The notes: generated by a model from the letters alone, not told the origin. DNA of 64,000 bases from Staphylococcus lloydii (GCF_015775975.1 NZ_CP064056.1:1922001-1986000), one strand, 5' to 3'. Shown: positions 44,246 through 54,200, numbered from the stretch's first letter. Translations and numbers: made by a program.

Positions 44246-44809
44246 TTAAAGCATGATAGTAATATCGAACGATATCCATTGTGTATTTGTTATCGTCGTC
44301 GTTGAATATTCTAAATTTATATTGCCGTTTGGCTGAACACTCCATCTATTGAAATTAGGAGTGCCATTTGTATTAGACATGGATTGAATAAAAGGACGAA
44401 TATCAGTTATTTTATTTACAACATTACTTGGCAATGTCCCTATCGTTGCAGCACCTGTTAATCCTTTGACTGCACCTTTGAGCGATAAAAAAGAAACACC
44501 GTTTATCGTTATAAAACGATACTGCGGTGTCCAACTTGTGCTATATGAAGTTATGCCACTATTTAAAGTGATATTTTGCCAACCTGTGTCTTTAACCATG
44601 CTACTGATTTGTGATTGTAAATTATTTATCTGGCTTTGTACTGAACCCAAATTGTCATTAATTGTAGAAACGTTATCTTGTAAACCGTCCAAATCATAAT
44701 CTTCAAAATCATCTGGCATACCATCTACATAATCTACATGTGAGACAACATAGACATTTTCTCCTGTTTTTGGGTCCTGCATAAATATTGCGGGTACTTC
44801 TTTATTCAT
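44246..44809 (-). CDS. Baseplate-associated protein with coiled coil
   Basis: 187 residues. N-terminal peptide (EVPAIFMQDPKTGENVYVVSH), a coiled coil at about 45-75 (VSTINDNLGSVQSQINNLQS) and a beta domain from about 78 onward with the phage-fibre motif TGWQNITLNSGITSYS. ATG at 44807-44809 overlaps the tal stop by 8 bp. Probably a trimeric minor fibre or tip component. Confidence 0.7.
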   Translation of the reverse strand: MNKEVPAIFMQDPKTGENVYVVSHVDYVDGMPDDFEDYDLDGLQDNVSTINDNLGSVQSQINNLQSQISSMVKDTGWQNITLNSGITSYSTSWTPQYRFITINGVSFLSLKGAVKGLTGAATIGTLPSNVVNKITDIRPFIQSMSNTNGTPNFNRWSVQPNGNINLEYSTTTITNTQWISFDITIML

Positions 44810-46394
44810 CAACTAACACACTCCCTACGACGTTTGACATAAAGTCATATTGCACGTTTTTATCGGTCGTCCAACTACCATTAGCAATCGTGTTGTTAAC
44901 GCGTTTAATTCTTTGATTGATTTGATTTTGTATTTTAACAATATCTTTTTTCGAGTTACTAAACTCTACCTCGGTTGAAAGGTTAGTGTGTGGATGATAT
45001 TTGATTATTTTGGCGACCTTTAAATCTGTATTAAAATTAAGTGGTTGATGAACAAACCTTATCTGTGTATTGTCATTCACAGTATTATAAGTAATACGTT
45101 CATAATCCATTGGATCTCGTCCCAAATATTCTGTTGTGACTTCAACTGTCGGGTCTGAATTAATAGATTCTTTCAATTTAGGTCGTAGCTGAGAAATTGT
45201 TTTAGCTGTTTCATCAAACACCGTAGGGGCAATTTTATCTGGAAACGAATCATAGTTTTTTGCTTTGTATTCATCAACAACGTGGTATACATCTTCACCT
45301 TTGAGTTCAGCTGTTAAGTTTAATACAGTTGTTTTTTCTGTACCGATATAAAAACGAGGTGTTTTCTTCTTGTAATCAACACCTGATTTCGCACCTTTGT
45401 AAACAACTTTAAAAGTATGACTGCCTTTAGCTAAGCCTTTTTTAATAACAATCTGATTCGTTTTTGAACGCTTACTATATTGTGAATAGCTACCTATTTT
45501 TTTATTATCTAAATAAACATCAACCATGCCACCACGAGAGAGTTGTTTATTCGTCCATGTGAGCGTTTCGTTACCCCATTTGCATGTGAACGTTTTGGTG
45601 TAACTTGCGCCATTGGATTCTGAGTACCAATTACCGTCTTTATTAAATGAGCCAGATAATTTAAAATCTTTTGGTTTCATCGGTTGATAGTTCTTTGTTT
45701 CTTCGGCTGTTTTCTTTTTACCATAGCCTTTAACATACGTTTTCATATCAGTTGTATTAACATTGACGGATACACCCTGAATGTTATAACGATATACAAG
45801 TATTTCTTCAATACGTTGATAAAATGCATCTTCGCTATAAAAGTATATTTTTTTATTATCGGCATAATAAATATAATTAAATAGTTCAACACCTTCAGTG
45901 ATATATTCCATACCATTTTTATTGCCAAGTTCTGCAATCGGTACAGGCGTAGGAAAATCACCAACGATTTCATACTCAAAGCTCTGCTTATTGTTTTTAA
46001 AGCCAAACTTTAAATATTCGTCTAACGTATATAATGGTGCGTTATCATCACTACTCGTTTCATCATTTAGCGTTTGTTTACTTATATCTTGATCTACGTA
46101 ATGGTCTTGAAAATCCATAAAGATATGTTTTGCTATAACCTCATTACTGATTTTGGCATTATCATGCGTAATAGCAGTTGATTTAATCACATAAGTTTGA
46201 CCCAACCATTTAATGTAAGCTTCATTAACGAGCATGTCGAATATATCGCCACTACCTGTTGTCTTTTCTGCTGTAAACGTAATTTGGCGTTCATTATTTC
46301 TTTCATATTCATAACGAAAAGACCCATAATCAAAATCATTAATGATTTCGGCATAGGTCTTTGCTCTATTCATAACAATTAAAGGATAATTCAT
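44802..46394 (-). CDS. Tail-associated lysin/tip protein (Tal, prophage endopeptidase tail family)
   Basis: 530 residues. The N-terminal gp27-like fold (YPLIVMNRAKTYAEIINDFDY, LGQTYVIKSTAITHD) and C-terminal VEFSNSKKDIVKIQNQINQR fit the Prophage_tail/Tal family at the tail tip. A middle insert (about 240-345) carries a carbohydrate-binding-like strand set (GSHTFKVVYKGAKSGVDY). No clear catalytic residues. ATG at 46392-46394 chosen by its distance from AGGTG. Confidence 0.83.
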   Translation of the reverse strand: MNYPLIVMNRAKTYAEIINDFDYGSFRYEYERNNERQITFTAEKTTGSGDIFDMLVNEAYIKWLGQTYVIKSTAITHDNAKISNEVIAKHIFMDFQDHYVDQDISKQTLNDETSSDDNAPLYTLDEYLKFGFKNNKQSFEYEIVGDFPTPVPIAELGNKNGMEYITEGVELFNYIYYADNKKIYFYSEDAFYQRIEEILVYRYNIQGVSVNVNTTDMKTYVKGYGKKKTAEETKNYQPMKPKDFKLSGSFNKDGNWYSESNGASYTKTFTCKWGNETLTWTNKQLSRGGMVDVYLDNKKIGSYSQYSKRSKTNQIVIKKGLAKGSHTFKVVYKGAKSGVDYKKKTPRFYIGTEKTTVLNLTAELKGEDVYHVVDEYKAKNYDSFPDKIAPTVFDETAKTISQLRPKLKESINSDPTVEVTTEYLGRDPMDYERITYNTVNDNTQIRFVHQPLNFNTDLKVAKIIKYHPHTNLSTEVEFSNSKKDIVKIQNQINQRIKRVNNTIANGSWTTDKNVQYDFMSNVVGSVLVDE

Positions 46395-46403
46395 GCACGT
46401 CAC

Positions 46404-47234
46404 CTACCTAAAAATAAACGGAAAGACGAACTGAGCAGAAACATTCGACACGCCGTTACCATCAATTTCAATATTGTTGTTGCCTCGTTCTAAAGTTATC
46501 CAGTCGTTATTTGTGTTTATCCCAACACGTTTATTGTTCTTAATGGGATAAACGCCATCTATGACTAAAGTATCGCCTTTGCTTAAACTTTCATAATAAA
46601 TAAATTCAGAATCATTATGATAATTTTTAATTCTTAATCCATTGGGTGCATCCGCATGAATAATAAGTTTCAACCTATGTCGTAACGAGGGGTCTATTTT
46701 ATCTGAGGAGCCATTCCAAACTGTAAATCGTTTTTCATTAAAGTTATACTTAATTTCATCTGTTATAACGCCTGATTCAAATTGCCAATTGTCATTGAGA
46801 AAGTTAAGGTCTGAAGTATCATTTATTGATTCAGCGTACCCTTTATAAACTGAAAACGTCATTTCAAATTTAGTCGCCGTATAATCGCTATAATCGGGTT
46901 GAATATCTGGATTTTGTACAGGATACTTAATGCCCGGATTTTCAGATGTAACGATATAAAACGGTTTACGTGAAAAGAAAATATCACGTAAGCGCCATTC
47001 CATTAAATTAACATCGTAGGAATCAAAGCCATCAAAACCACATTTGATAACTAAATTAAAAGGCGCGAAAGTGGCTACACCAGGTAGCTCACCATCAACG
47101 CCTTTAGTGGAAGTATTTTCTACAGTAGAGACAGGATAACTTGCTCTCACTTCCATAATTATGAAATTAGGGATTACTTCAGTAACATTTATCGTTTCAT
47201 CATCTCTAATTATTTTGACCCATTTATCTTCCAC
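46404..47234 (-). CDS. Distal tail protein (Dit)
   Basis: 276 residues. N-terminal belt domain with GELPGVATFAPFNLVIKCGF and YDVNLMEWRLRDIFFSRKPF, and a C-terminal galectin-like domain (from about 150) ending in VSAQFVFPFIFR. Dit forms the ring joining tail tube and tip. GTG start after GGAGG; 5 nt after the tape measure stop. Confidence 0.88.
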   Translation of the reverse strand: MEDKWVKIIRDDETINVTEVIPNFIIMEVRASYPVSTVENTSTKGVDGELPGVATFAPFNLVIKCGFDGFDSYDVNLMEWRLRDIFFSRKPFYIVTSENPGIKYPVQNPDIQPDYSDYTATKFEMTFSVYKGYAESINDTSDLNFLNDNWQFESGVITDEIKYNFNEKRFTVWNGSSDKIDPSLRHRLKLIIHADAPNGLRIKNYHNDSEFIYYESLSKGDTLVIDGVYPIKNNKRVGINTNNDWITLERGNNNIEIDGNGVSNVSAQFVFPFIFR

Positions 47235-47239
47235 ACTGT

Positions 47240-50200
47240 TTAACCTCCTTGATTAAAAGCTGTCATCGCTGCACGTTCACCCATCAGATTTGAAAGTATT
47301 TTTTCAGCATCTTTAGGATTACCGTTTCGTGTAGGTGCTTTTACAATTTCTATTAACGTTTGAGTTAAACGATTATTATGATCATTTACTCTTACAAGTT
47401 GTTGTAACAATTTCTCCATAGTTGAATTATCATTGTTGACTGTCACATTCGTAGAACCTTTATCCATACCAACATATCTCATAGCTTGCTCAATAAGTTG
47501 TATGGCTCTATTACGTTTCGTTAAAGGTACAACCATTTCAGGTTTGTTACCTTCACCGATTTCAGCCACTTGATGTTTCGTGACCATGCCTCCGTTTTCA
47601 TATGCGTATGCAGCTGCTCTTGGGAAACCGCCCCAGCCGTAAGTTCTCTGAATATAACGCATAGCTGATATTGCTTGGTGAACAGGATTACTAAAGTTTG
47701 AATATCCACTTTTAGCATTCGCTCTAAATGTCGTATCAATCATTTGGAATAGACCTTTAGATGGGTGCCCTGCTTTGGCGTTACTATCCCAGTTATTTAC
47801 TGCACTAGCATCATAAGTTGATTCACGTTTAGCTAGTTTCATCATATTATTAAGTATATAACTACCTTTATACTTTCCGCCTAATATATTTTGAGCTTGT
47901 TTAATAACACTTCGAGCATAGCTTTCACCTTTACCGCCTTTACTACCATTATGTGATTTCAACCATTTAATAGGGTTAATTGGTTTACCGTTTTGATGCA
48001 TTTCATAGTGTAAGTGAGGACCTGTACTTGCACCTGTATTACCTGAGATACCAAGCTTTGTACCTGGATGCACCTTTTGTCCTTCTTTAACAAGCCATTT
48101 ACTTAAATGCCCATAAATAACATCTAAAGCACCACCATGAACTTGGATATAATGTCCAAATCCACCCGGCATTTCTTTCGTATGGGCAGTACCATTAATC
48201 GTAGAGTATACAGGTTCATAATGATAAGGTAAGTCAATACCTGGGTGAGGCCAATTAAACGCATATCCTGGTGGTGGTCCGTTCGGGCTATATGGTGTCG
48301 TGATGTTATCAAGATATTTAATATATCCACCGTCACCATCGCCACCCGATTCTTCAAACCAAGTTTTAACTTTTTCTACTAATGCTTTCTTTAATTTCCC
48401 ATAAGCGCCTTGTGCCATTTTAACTGTAGCGTTTGCGCCACTACCAAAATTAACGCCAATCTTCTCCATAACTTTGTCTACAAGTTTACCTGGGTGGTCT
48501 AGGAATTCACCAACATCTTTAGTGATACCTTTAATGCCACCCCAAATACCCATAGCAGCATCTTCAGCTTTTTCTAGGGCGTCGGTACCAACTTCTTTAG
48601 TTTTCTTAATGACGTTCTTTGATGTATCCTTAGCTGTCTTTTTAGCTACGGCAGCACCTTTTTTACCATCGCTAAATAGTGCCTTTAAGGGATGTTTTAA
48701 ATAATCATTTTCTTTTTTCTTCGTCCCACTAGCAAATCTTGGTATCATACCCATATCTTGATAACGTTTTGTATCCGTAGCATTATGAACTTTGTCTCCT
48801 ACACCAAGTGGAACGACAACGTTACGACCTTTTGGCGCATGTATGCTACCATCGGCACGTTCAATAACTTCTTGATACCCGCCACCTGGCGCGTTACCTT
48901 TACCGCGGTCATTGACAACCGCTAATGTAGATTGTTTTAATCCACCATCAGCATTTGTTGCTACTTTAGCGCCGTCGTAAGTACCAGTTGATAAATGAGG
49001 TATAGGTTTAATTAATGTTTTATCGGTAATCGCTTTAGCAATTTTATTAATACCGCCAATCATGCCATTTAACCCATCTACAGCTTTATTAGCTACGGTC
49101 TTACCTAAGTCGGAAGCAGCATTGCCAAAATCTTTTTTGATATTCTTGATAAAGTTAAGTGTTTTATTTAACCATTCTTTCCACTTACCATGTGTTTTCT
49201 TACCTTTATCATCACTGTCTCTAAAGATTTTATTAAAGTTATCTTTGGCTTTACCTAACATGTCTTTAAATTTACCTTTAGCCGTATTCGCCATATCGCC
49301 GAAGTTTTTATTGGAATGATTCTTACTATCTTTAGATCTATCCGAGATATTATTTTTTATGCTATTCCATTTCGATTTAGCATCGCCGAGTAAATCCTTG
49401 AACTTACCTTTGGCTGTATTGACTAAACCTTTGAAATTGTTGTTGGAACTATTCTTACTATCTTTTGACCTATCAGTAATGTGATTTTTGATTTTGCCCC
49501 ATTTTGATTTAACATCACCAACTAAATCTTTAAACTTACCCTTAGCTGTATTGACTAAGCCTTTAAAGTTTTTACCTGAACTATTTTTACTATCTCTTGA
49601 TTTATCCGCTATTGTTCTACCAAGTGCGCCCCACCAAGTTTTTGCACCTTTGTGCATATCCTTAAACCATTTGACTGTACCTTTCGAAATAGCCTTAGCT
49701 TTACCAATAGATGTATCACGCATTACTTCCCATTTCGATTTCACATGGCCTGTTTGCGCATCGATATTTTTCTTAACACCTTTATTTTGTTTCTGTGCTT
49801 GATCTACAACGTCTTTATGTTGTTTCTTAGCGTTCTTTTTAGATTCATTATATTGTTTCTTAGCATCTTTAATAACTTTATCAGCTTGCTTCTTAGATAG
49901 ATTACCCGTCACATCACGTTGTTTAACAGCCTCAGCTACTGTGTCTTTATACTTTTTCTTAGCACTAGAGATTGATTTATCTCTTTCTTTAGCGCTTTCT
50001 TTAATAACACGTGAGGCTGCTTGCATAGATAACTTGCCTTTATTTTGTTTTAATCTTTCTAAGATAGCTTTTTGTTCAATTGCACCTTTAGATAAAGATT
50101 TAACAACCGTTCTATCTAATTTACGTTGCAAGCTAGCAACCTTATTATTTTCTTTGGCCGTCAATGAACGACGTTCACGATGTGCTTTAGCATATATGCC

Positions 50201-51634
50201 AACAATTTGATTATTAATACTTTTAGCTTCTTTAGATTCTTTACGATTGTGACGTTTCGTATTCTCTAAAATTTTACCTTCTTCAGATTGAGATAATCCA
50301 CTTGTACGTTTGAAGATTTTTTGTAAACCTTTAACTTCACTGTCATGGCGTTTATTCATCTGTTTAGAAACTTCTTTGTTTATATTGCCATAAAGTGACT
50401 TAACTTGGTTGTATTCTTTATCTCCAATTTTCTTATGAGATATACGTATTTGTTCAAGTTTTACTTTTGATTTCTGTGACAAATCCGTATAAGCACCTAA
50501 AGCTTTTTTCGTACTTTTAGAAATCCCTTTACCTAACACGTTCATTGTATCAGTGGTCTTAGATACGGCTTTATGAAGTAAGCCAAATTCTTTTTTTATA
50601 AGTTGGAATTGTGGTGTCATGCCAAGTAGTTTCGCACTAAAGCCTTTGAGCTTATCATAGCCTTTAGCGATGCCACTACCGAGTTTACCAACCCATGAAA
50701 AGTCCATGTGGCCAAATGTTTGACCCCATAATTTGCCAAAGTCACTTACACCTTTACGGAACCAATCTAATTTTGTATAAGCTAACCCTAGTACAGTTGT
50801 TAAGATTGTAACTGGAAGCGCTGCTTTACTAAGGACTTTCCCTGCAATTCTAACGGCGCTCCCTAACTTGCCATAACGTCCTGTTACAGTTGTTAAGACA
50901 TTGCCCATTTTACCTAATGTGCTTTGGTGACCTTTAGTCACTTTACCTGTTGTTGCCAGTGAACCTGCAGCCGCTTTATTCGCTCCAGCATTAACTGCTG
51001 CCTCTGCTGTATTCACTGCCATTTGTCTATTAAGTGCTGCATAACCTTTTGCAGCTTTACCAACTGCCCCAATCATTAAGCCTGTAGCTATAAGCACAGG
51101 TCCTGTTGCGGCTGCAAAGATACCTAAACCAATTGCACCTTTACGGACCCAACCTGGCATACTAGAAAAACCTTGACCGAATTTTTGTATGACACCTGCA
51201 GCGCCTCGTAACATTGGTGTTAGATCATTACCTACTTGAATACCTAGTGATTCAAATGCACCACCAAGTTGTTCAAGTGCACCTTTTAAGTTGTCGCGCA
51301 TTTGCTTCGCTGTCTTCTTACTTGCACCGTCAGAGTTTTTAAGTGATTTACTATACTTATCTAACTTCTTAGGTCCAGCGTCAATTAAGGATAAAAAACC
51401 ACTCGCAGATTCAGTACCTACAACTTGTGAAACAGTCGCAAGTTTTTGTTCTTTGGTCATGCCTTGTAAGCCGTCTTTGAACTGACCGATTAATTTAGGC
51501 ATGCCTACAAACTTACCTTTAGAATCCGTAAGAGATATACCGAGTTCATCCATTGCTTTTTGAGATTGTTTTGTCGGTTTTGCTAGTCTGATAAGGGATG
51601 CACGTAACGTGGTACCTGCTTGTTCCCCCTTTAG
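47240..51634 (-). CDS. Tape measure protein, exon 2 (with M23 peptidase and lytic transglycosylase domains)
   Basis: Second exon, 1464 codons plus stop, reading on from exon 1 after removal of the intron (SNAG | LKGEQAGTTL). It holds membrane-like helices (about 160-190, 270-290), long Lys/Ser-rich helices, three 44-residue repeats (DNA period 132 bp), an M23-type domain (HPGIDLPYHYEPVYS ... GPHLHYEMHQNG) and an SLT transglycosylase (MKLAKRESTYDASAVNNWDS, GLFQMIDTTF). The tape measure sets tail length; its wall-degrading domains help DNA entry. No ribosome site precedes 51637, so it is not a separate gene. Confidence 0.9.
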   Translation of the reverse strand, partial: LKGEQAGTTLRASLIRLAKPTKQSQKAMDELGISLTDSKGKFVGMPKLIGQFKDGLQGMTKEQKLATVSQVVGTESASGFLSLIDAGPKKLDKYSKSLKNSDGASKKTAKQMRDNLKGALEQLGGAFESLGIQVGNDLTPMLRGAAGVIQKFGQGFSSMPGWVRKGAIGLGIFAAATGPVLIATGLMIGAVGKAAKGYAALNRQMAVNTAEAAVNAGANKAAAGSLATTGKVTKGHQSTLGKMGNVLTTVTGRYGKLGSAVRIAGKVLSKAALPVTILTTVLGLAYTKLDWFRKGVSDFGKLWGQTFGHMDFSWVGKLGSGIAKGYDKLKGFSAKLLGMTPQFQLIKKEFGLLHKAVSKTTDTMNVLGKGISKSTKKALGAYTDLSQKSKVKLEQIRISHKKIGDKEYNQVKSLYGNINKEVSKQMNKRHDSEVKGLQKIFKRTSGLSQSEEGKILENTKRHNRKESKEAKSINNQIVGIYAKAHRERRSLTAKENNKVASLQRKLDRTVVKSLSKGAIEQKAILERLKQNKGKLSMQAASRVIKESAKERDKSISSAKKKYKDTVAEAVKQRDVTGNLSKKQADKVIKDAKKQYNESKKNAKKQHKDVVDQAQKQNKGVKKNIDAQTGHVKSKWEVMRDTSIGKAKAISKGTVKWFKDMHKGAKTWWGALGRTIADKSRDSKNSSGKNFKGLVNTAKGKFKDLVGDVKSKWGKIKNHITDRSKDSKNSSNNNFKGLVNTAKGKFKDLLGDAKSKWNSIKNNISDRSKDSKNHSNKNFGDMANTAKGKFKDMLGKAKDNFNKIFRDSDDKGKKTHGKWKEWLNKTLNFIKNIKKDFGNAASDLGKTVANKAVDGLNGMIGGINKIAKAITDKTLIKPIPHLSTGTYDGAKVATNADGGLKQSTLAVVNDRGKGNAPGGGYQEVIERADGSIHAPKGRNVVVPLGVGDKVHNATDTKRYQDMGMIPRFASGTKKKENDYLKHPLKALFSDGKKGAAVAKKTAKDTSKNVIKKTKEVGTDALEKAEDAAMGIWGGIKGITKDVGEFLDHPGKLVDKVMEKIGVNFGSGANATVKMAQGAYGKLKKALVEKVKTWFEESGGDGDGGYIKYLDNITTPYSPNGPPPGYAFNWPHPGIDLPYHYEPVYSTINGTAHTKEMPGGFGHYIQVHGGALDVIYGHLSKWLVKEGQKVHPGTKLGISGNTGASTGPHLHYEMHQNGKPINPIKWLKSHNGSKGGKGESYARSVIKQAQNILGGKYKGSYILNNMMKLAKRESTYDASAVNNWDSNAKAGHPSKGLFQMIDTTFRANAKSGYSNFSNPVHQAISAMRYIQRTYGWGGFPRAAAYAYENGGMVTKHQVAEIGEGNKPEMVVPLTKRNRAIQLIEQAMRYVGMDKGSTNVTVNNDNSTMEKLLQQLVRVNDHNNRLTQTLIEIVKAPTRNGNPKDAEKILSNLMGERAAMTAFNQGG
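49191..49613 (-). repeat. Three tandem 132-bp coding repeats inside the tape measure gene
   Basis: Equivalent points at 49321, 49453 and 49585 are exactly 132 bp apart and encode units of 44 residues such as NNFKGLVNTAKGKFKDLLGD with SKWNSIKNNISDRSKDSKN. Boundaries approximate. Confidence 0.8.
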
Positions 51635-51896
51635 CATCTGTTATATATAGGAGTTTACCCTATACTCTCAAGATTTCCCTTGAGTGTCGGACTATATCTT
51701 TACCATTTAAGGTAATCGGCGCTCGTGGAGGCATTATTACTTGTTCTAGTTCAACCTCTAGTCTCTACACCTTCACGCTACTTTTTGAACTTTCACGTGC
51801 TTGGCTCGGTATTAGTATAGTGATAATATTTATCACCTTAACCTCTACCGAATTCACCGATTTCTACGCACATATTTCTATGTGTTCGAGCCATTG
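51635..51896 (-). ncRNA. Group I intron in the tape measure gene
   Basis: 262 nt. The 5' exon ends in U (CGGGU) and pairs with GCUCG just inside the intron: a 5-bp P1 with the required U-G at the splice site. The intron ends in G. Core segments in order: P-like AATCGGTGAATTCGG (51849-51863), Q-like AATACCGAGC (51804-51813), R GTGAAGGTGTAGAGACTAGA (51757-51776), S AAGATATAGTCC (51689-51700), P7 from GACTA/TAGTC, then a P9 hairpin CACTCAAGG / CTTGAGAGT. No internal ORF, so no homing nuclease. Splicing restores one frame. Confidence 0.9.
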
Positions 51897-53357
51897 ACCC
51901 GCATTACTCATTACTTCAATAGAAGCTGATGTATCTTCTAGTGACATGCCTAGCGAATGGGCTGGTGTACCTGCGTATTTCAATGCATCTCCCATATAGC
52001 TAATGTCAGCCGCACTGTCGTTTGCAGCAGTAGCTAATACATCAGCCACATGTCCAGATTGACTGGCTTTTAAGTTAAATGAGTTAATAGAAGATGCCAT
52101 AACTGTTGCAGTTGTTGCCATATCTGCACCACTGGCTTCAGCCGCACTAATAACACCTGGCATTGCTGCCATAACTTGTTTCGCATTGAAACCAAGTTGT
52201 GCAAGTTCGTTCATACCTTCAGCTACTTCACTTGCTGATTTAGATGTTTTCGCACCGAGTTGCACAGCCTCATTTGACATGGCTTTTAATTGACTACCAC
52301 TTGCTTGTGAAACCGCACCCACTTTAGACATTTGTTCTTCAAAGTCTGCTGATTTCTTAACAGCTGCACCGAGGCCTAAAGTGAGTGGCGTTGTCACACC
52401 AACACTCATGCTACGTCCCATCGATGTCATACTAGAACCAACTTTTCCAAACTTACCAGACATCGTGTCTAAATGATTAGCCGTTTTCGTATAGTGGCTA
52501 TTCGCTATCAACTGTTCCTTGTTGAAGGCTTTCATTTCAGACTCTGTACGTCCAATTGTCTTTTGAAGATTGTTCATTGACGTACGTTCAGCATTGACCT
52601 TTTTCTGTGCATTCGTTAAGTTTTGGTCATGATTTTTAATTGTTTTATTTAGATCGTTAAATTCTTTTTCTGTTTGGGATAATTCAGTGTTCGTTTTATC
52701 ATAAGAAGCACGTACTTTACCATTAGAAGTTGCTAAGGCATTATTTTGCCCTTTAAGTTTAGATAGTTGAGCGCCTTCATCTTTATACTTTTGAACAAGT
52801 TCTTTATGTTTATTCGCTTGTCTCTGAGTAGCATCATTTGCACGTTTTAATTGAGCTGTTGTGGCTTGATTGGAGTTCTTTAAATCTTTTTCAGCTTGTC
52901 GAAGTTGTTTGAGTTTTATATACGCTTTTTCTTTAGATTCTGTCGTACGCTTATATTGTGCTTGTTGCTTTTTTAGTTCAGCGTTAGATTCTTTTAAAGA
53001 TTCATTTGAACGGTCTAAAGCAACTTTGTTTTTCTTCTCAGCTTCAACTAACCCTTTATAAGCTTTTTCTACACTGCCTACGCGTTGTTTAGCTTCTGCA
53101 TATTTCTCATTAAGTTGTTTTAATTCACTCTCGGCTTGGTTAAACATTTGCTTTTGAATTTTCATGTTTTTATTCAAGCCTGATAAACGTGTTTGGTATT
53201 TATGCATAGACTTTTCAGACTTATCAAAAGCGGACATATTCGCTTTTAATTCACTATTAGCTAAACCGAGTTGACGTTTTAACCCTGCAAATCCACGGTC
53301 TACTTGTGAATTATCCATTGTGTTTCGTATCGTGACGCCTCTAACATAATCTTCCAT
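51897..53357 (-). CDS. Tape measure protein, exon 1
   Basis: 487 codons before the splice point. Residues about 20-290 are one long coiled coil (KRQLGLANSELKANMSAFDK and on), followed by the conserved tape-measure/TP901 core MGRSMSVGVTTPLTLGLGAA ... GMNELAQLGFNAKQVMAAMP ... ISYMGDALKYAGTPAHSLGM. That core runs straight into exon 2 (SIEVMSNAG | LKGEQAGTTLRASLIRL), the usual uninterrupted sequence in this family. Unspliced, it would end in 10 foreign residues (QWLEHIEICA). AAAGGAGG start. Confidence 0.92.
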
Positions 53358-53371
53358 TTAGTTCCTCCTTT

Positions 53372-53919
53372 CTAGCCCCCAAATAACTGTTTAAGGTCTG
53401 TACCTGTATAAACTTTTTGTTCTTCTTGTTGTTCCTCTTCTTCAGTATTTTGGGAGTTGAGGATATTGAGCAATTCAAAATAAGGTTGGTTTTTAACTTC
53501 AGTTAACGTCCAACCATATTGTTCCATACAGTATCTTTGTATAGATTTAATGTTCGATAAAATGTCTCTTATTGAGATTGTTCCTCTGTCTTTCCCACTT
53601 CTTCTGATGCATCTTCTGAACTTTCTCCATCTTCGCCTTGCATTTCTTGAAATAAGGCATCGAATACACGAGAATAAGTTTTAGTGCTCATATTATTTAA
53701 AATATCATCCTCAGTTAAACCTTGGTCTTTGAATAAATTTGCTAAAAACTGTCGTTCATTTTTTCTAACTTTTTTTGCATCAGGTTTTTCTTTTGCATTT
53801 TCTTTTTCAGAAAATTCCATGTGATCATAAAACTTCTCAGCTTCACCCATTGTGATATCTTCCTTCACATATGATGCTGTTTTACCTGTTTCTTTATCTT
53901 TAATTTCAAATTTAATCAT
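53372..53919 (-). CDS. Tail assembly chaperone fusion GT, made by -1 frameshift
   Basis: Reading the G frame to GTG GGA AAG at 53590-53598 and slipping back one base on GGGAAAG (53590-53596) continues as RGTISIRDILSNIKSIQRYC, MEQYGWTLTEVKNQPYFELL and on to a TAG at 53372-53374. The T part contains YGWT..EV..QPYFELL..., a conserved tail chaperone T motif. About 182 residues in total. The G product alone ends at 53569. The tape measure follows at once, as in lambda. Confidence 0.8.
53569..53919 (-). CDS. Tail assembly chaperone G
   Basis: 116 residues, acidic. IKFEIKDKETGKTASYVKED start, DAKKVRKNERQFLANLFKDQGLTEDDILNNM helical core typical of siphophage G proteins, and an acidic tail. Coats the tape measure during tail assembly. 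The slip site lies 7 codons before its stop. AAGGAG start. Confidence 0.85.
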   Translation of the reverse strand: MIKFEIKDKETGKTASYVKEDITMGEAEKFYDHMEFSEKENAKEKPDAKKVRKNERQFLANLFKDQGLTEDDILNNMSTKTYSRVFDALFQEMQGEDGESSEDASEEVGKTEEQSQ

Positions 53920-53958
53920 TGTATTCGCTCCTTATTATTCAAATAAAAAAGACGCAGA

Positions 53959-54189
53959 TTATTTCTGCGCCTTCGTTTTTCTTTTTACTTCTTTAGTTGT
54001 AAATTCAGGTACGTCAACATATTCAGACACACCATCTTTCGTTTCAGTAACTATTTTAAAAGTACCTTTAGGATAAGTTGTACCAGGCTCTAAGTCTTTA
54101 ATGGTGATGCTCGTTTTTCCTTCATCACTTTTAGACGCTTCGCCAACAACTTCGTTTTCGGTATTATAAACTTTTAATTTTTCTGTCAT
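53959..54189 (-). CDS. Small Ig/fibronectin-like tail protein
   Basis: 76 residues. KTSITIKDLEPGTTYPKGTFKIVTE is the C-D-E strand motif of a fibronectin type III-like fold (L-x-P-G-T-x-Y). Such decorations sit after the major tail protein in many siphophages and attach to tail or cell-surface sugars. GGGGG start site 7 nt upstream. Confidence 0.75.
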   Translation of the reverse strand: MTEKLKVYNTENEVVGEASKSDEGKTSITIKDLEPGTTYPKGTFKIVTETKDGVSEYVDVPEFTTKEVKRKTKAQK

Positions 54190-54200
54190 ATATTAGCCCC

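Noticed and set aside
49191..49613. Regular 132-bp repeats as a CRISPR array
   Set aside because: The whole unit is coding and repeated without unique spacers; it is protein repeat structure.
51635..51637. ATG at the start of the second tape measure frame as an independent gene start
   Set aside because: No ribosome site upstream; the ATG is formed by the intron's last bases (G at 51635), and the family sequence continues from exon 1.
51598..51897. Rightward 99-codon frame across the tape measure break
   Set aside because: It is the antisense of the group I intron and its exon edges; no ribosome site, and intron core motifs explain the sequence.
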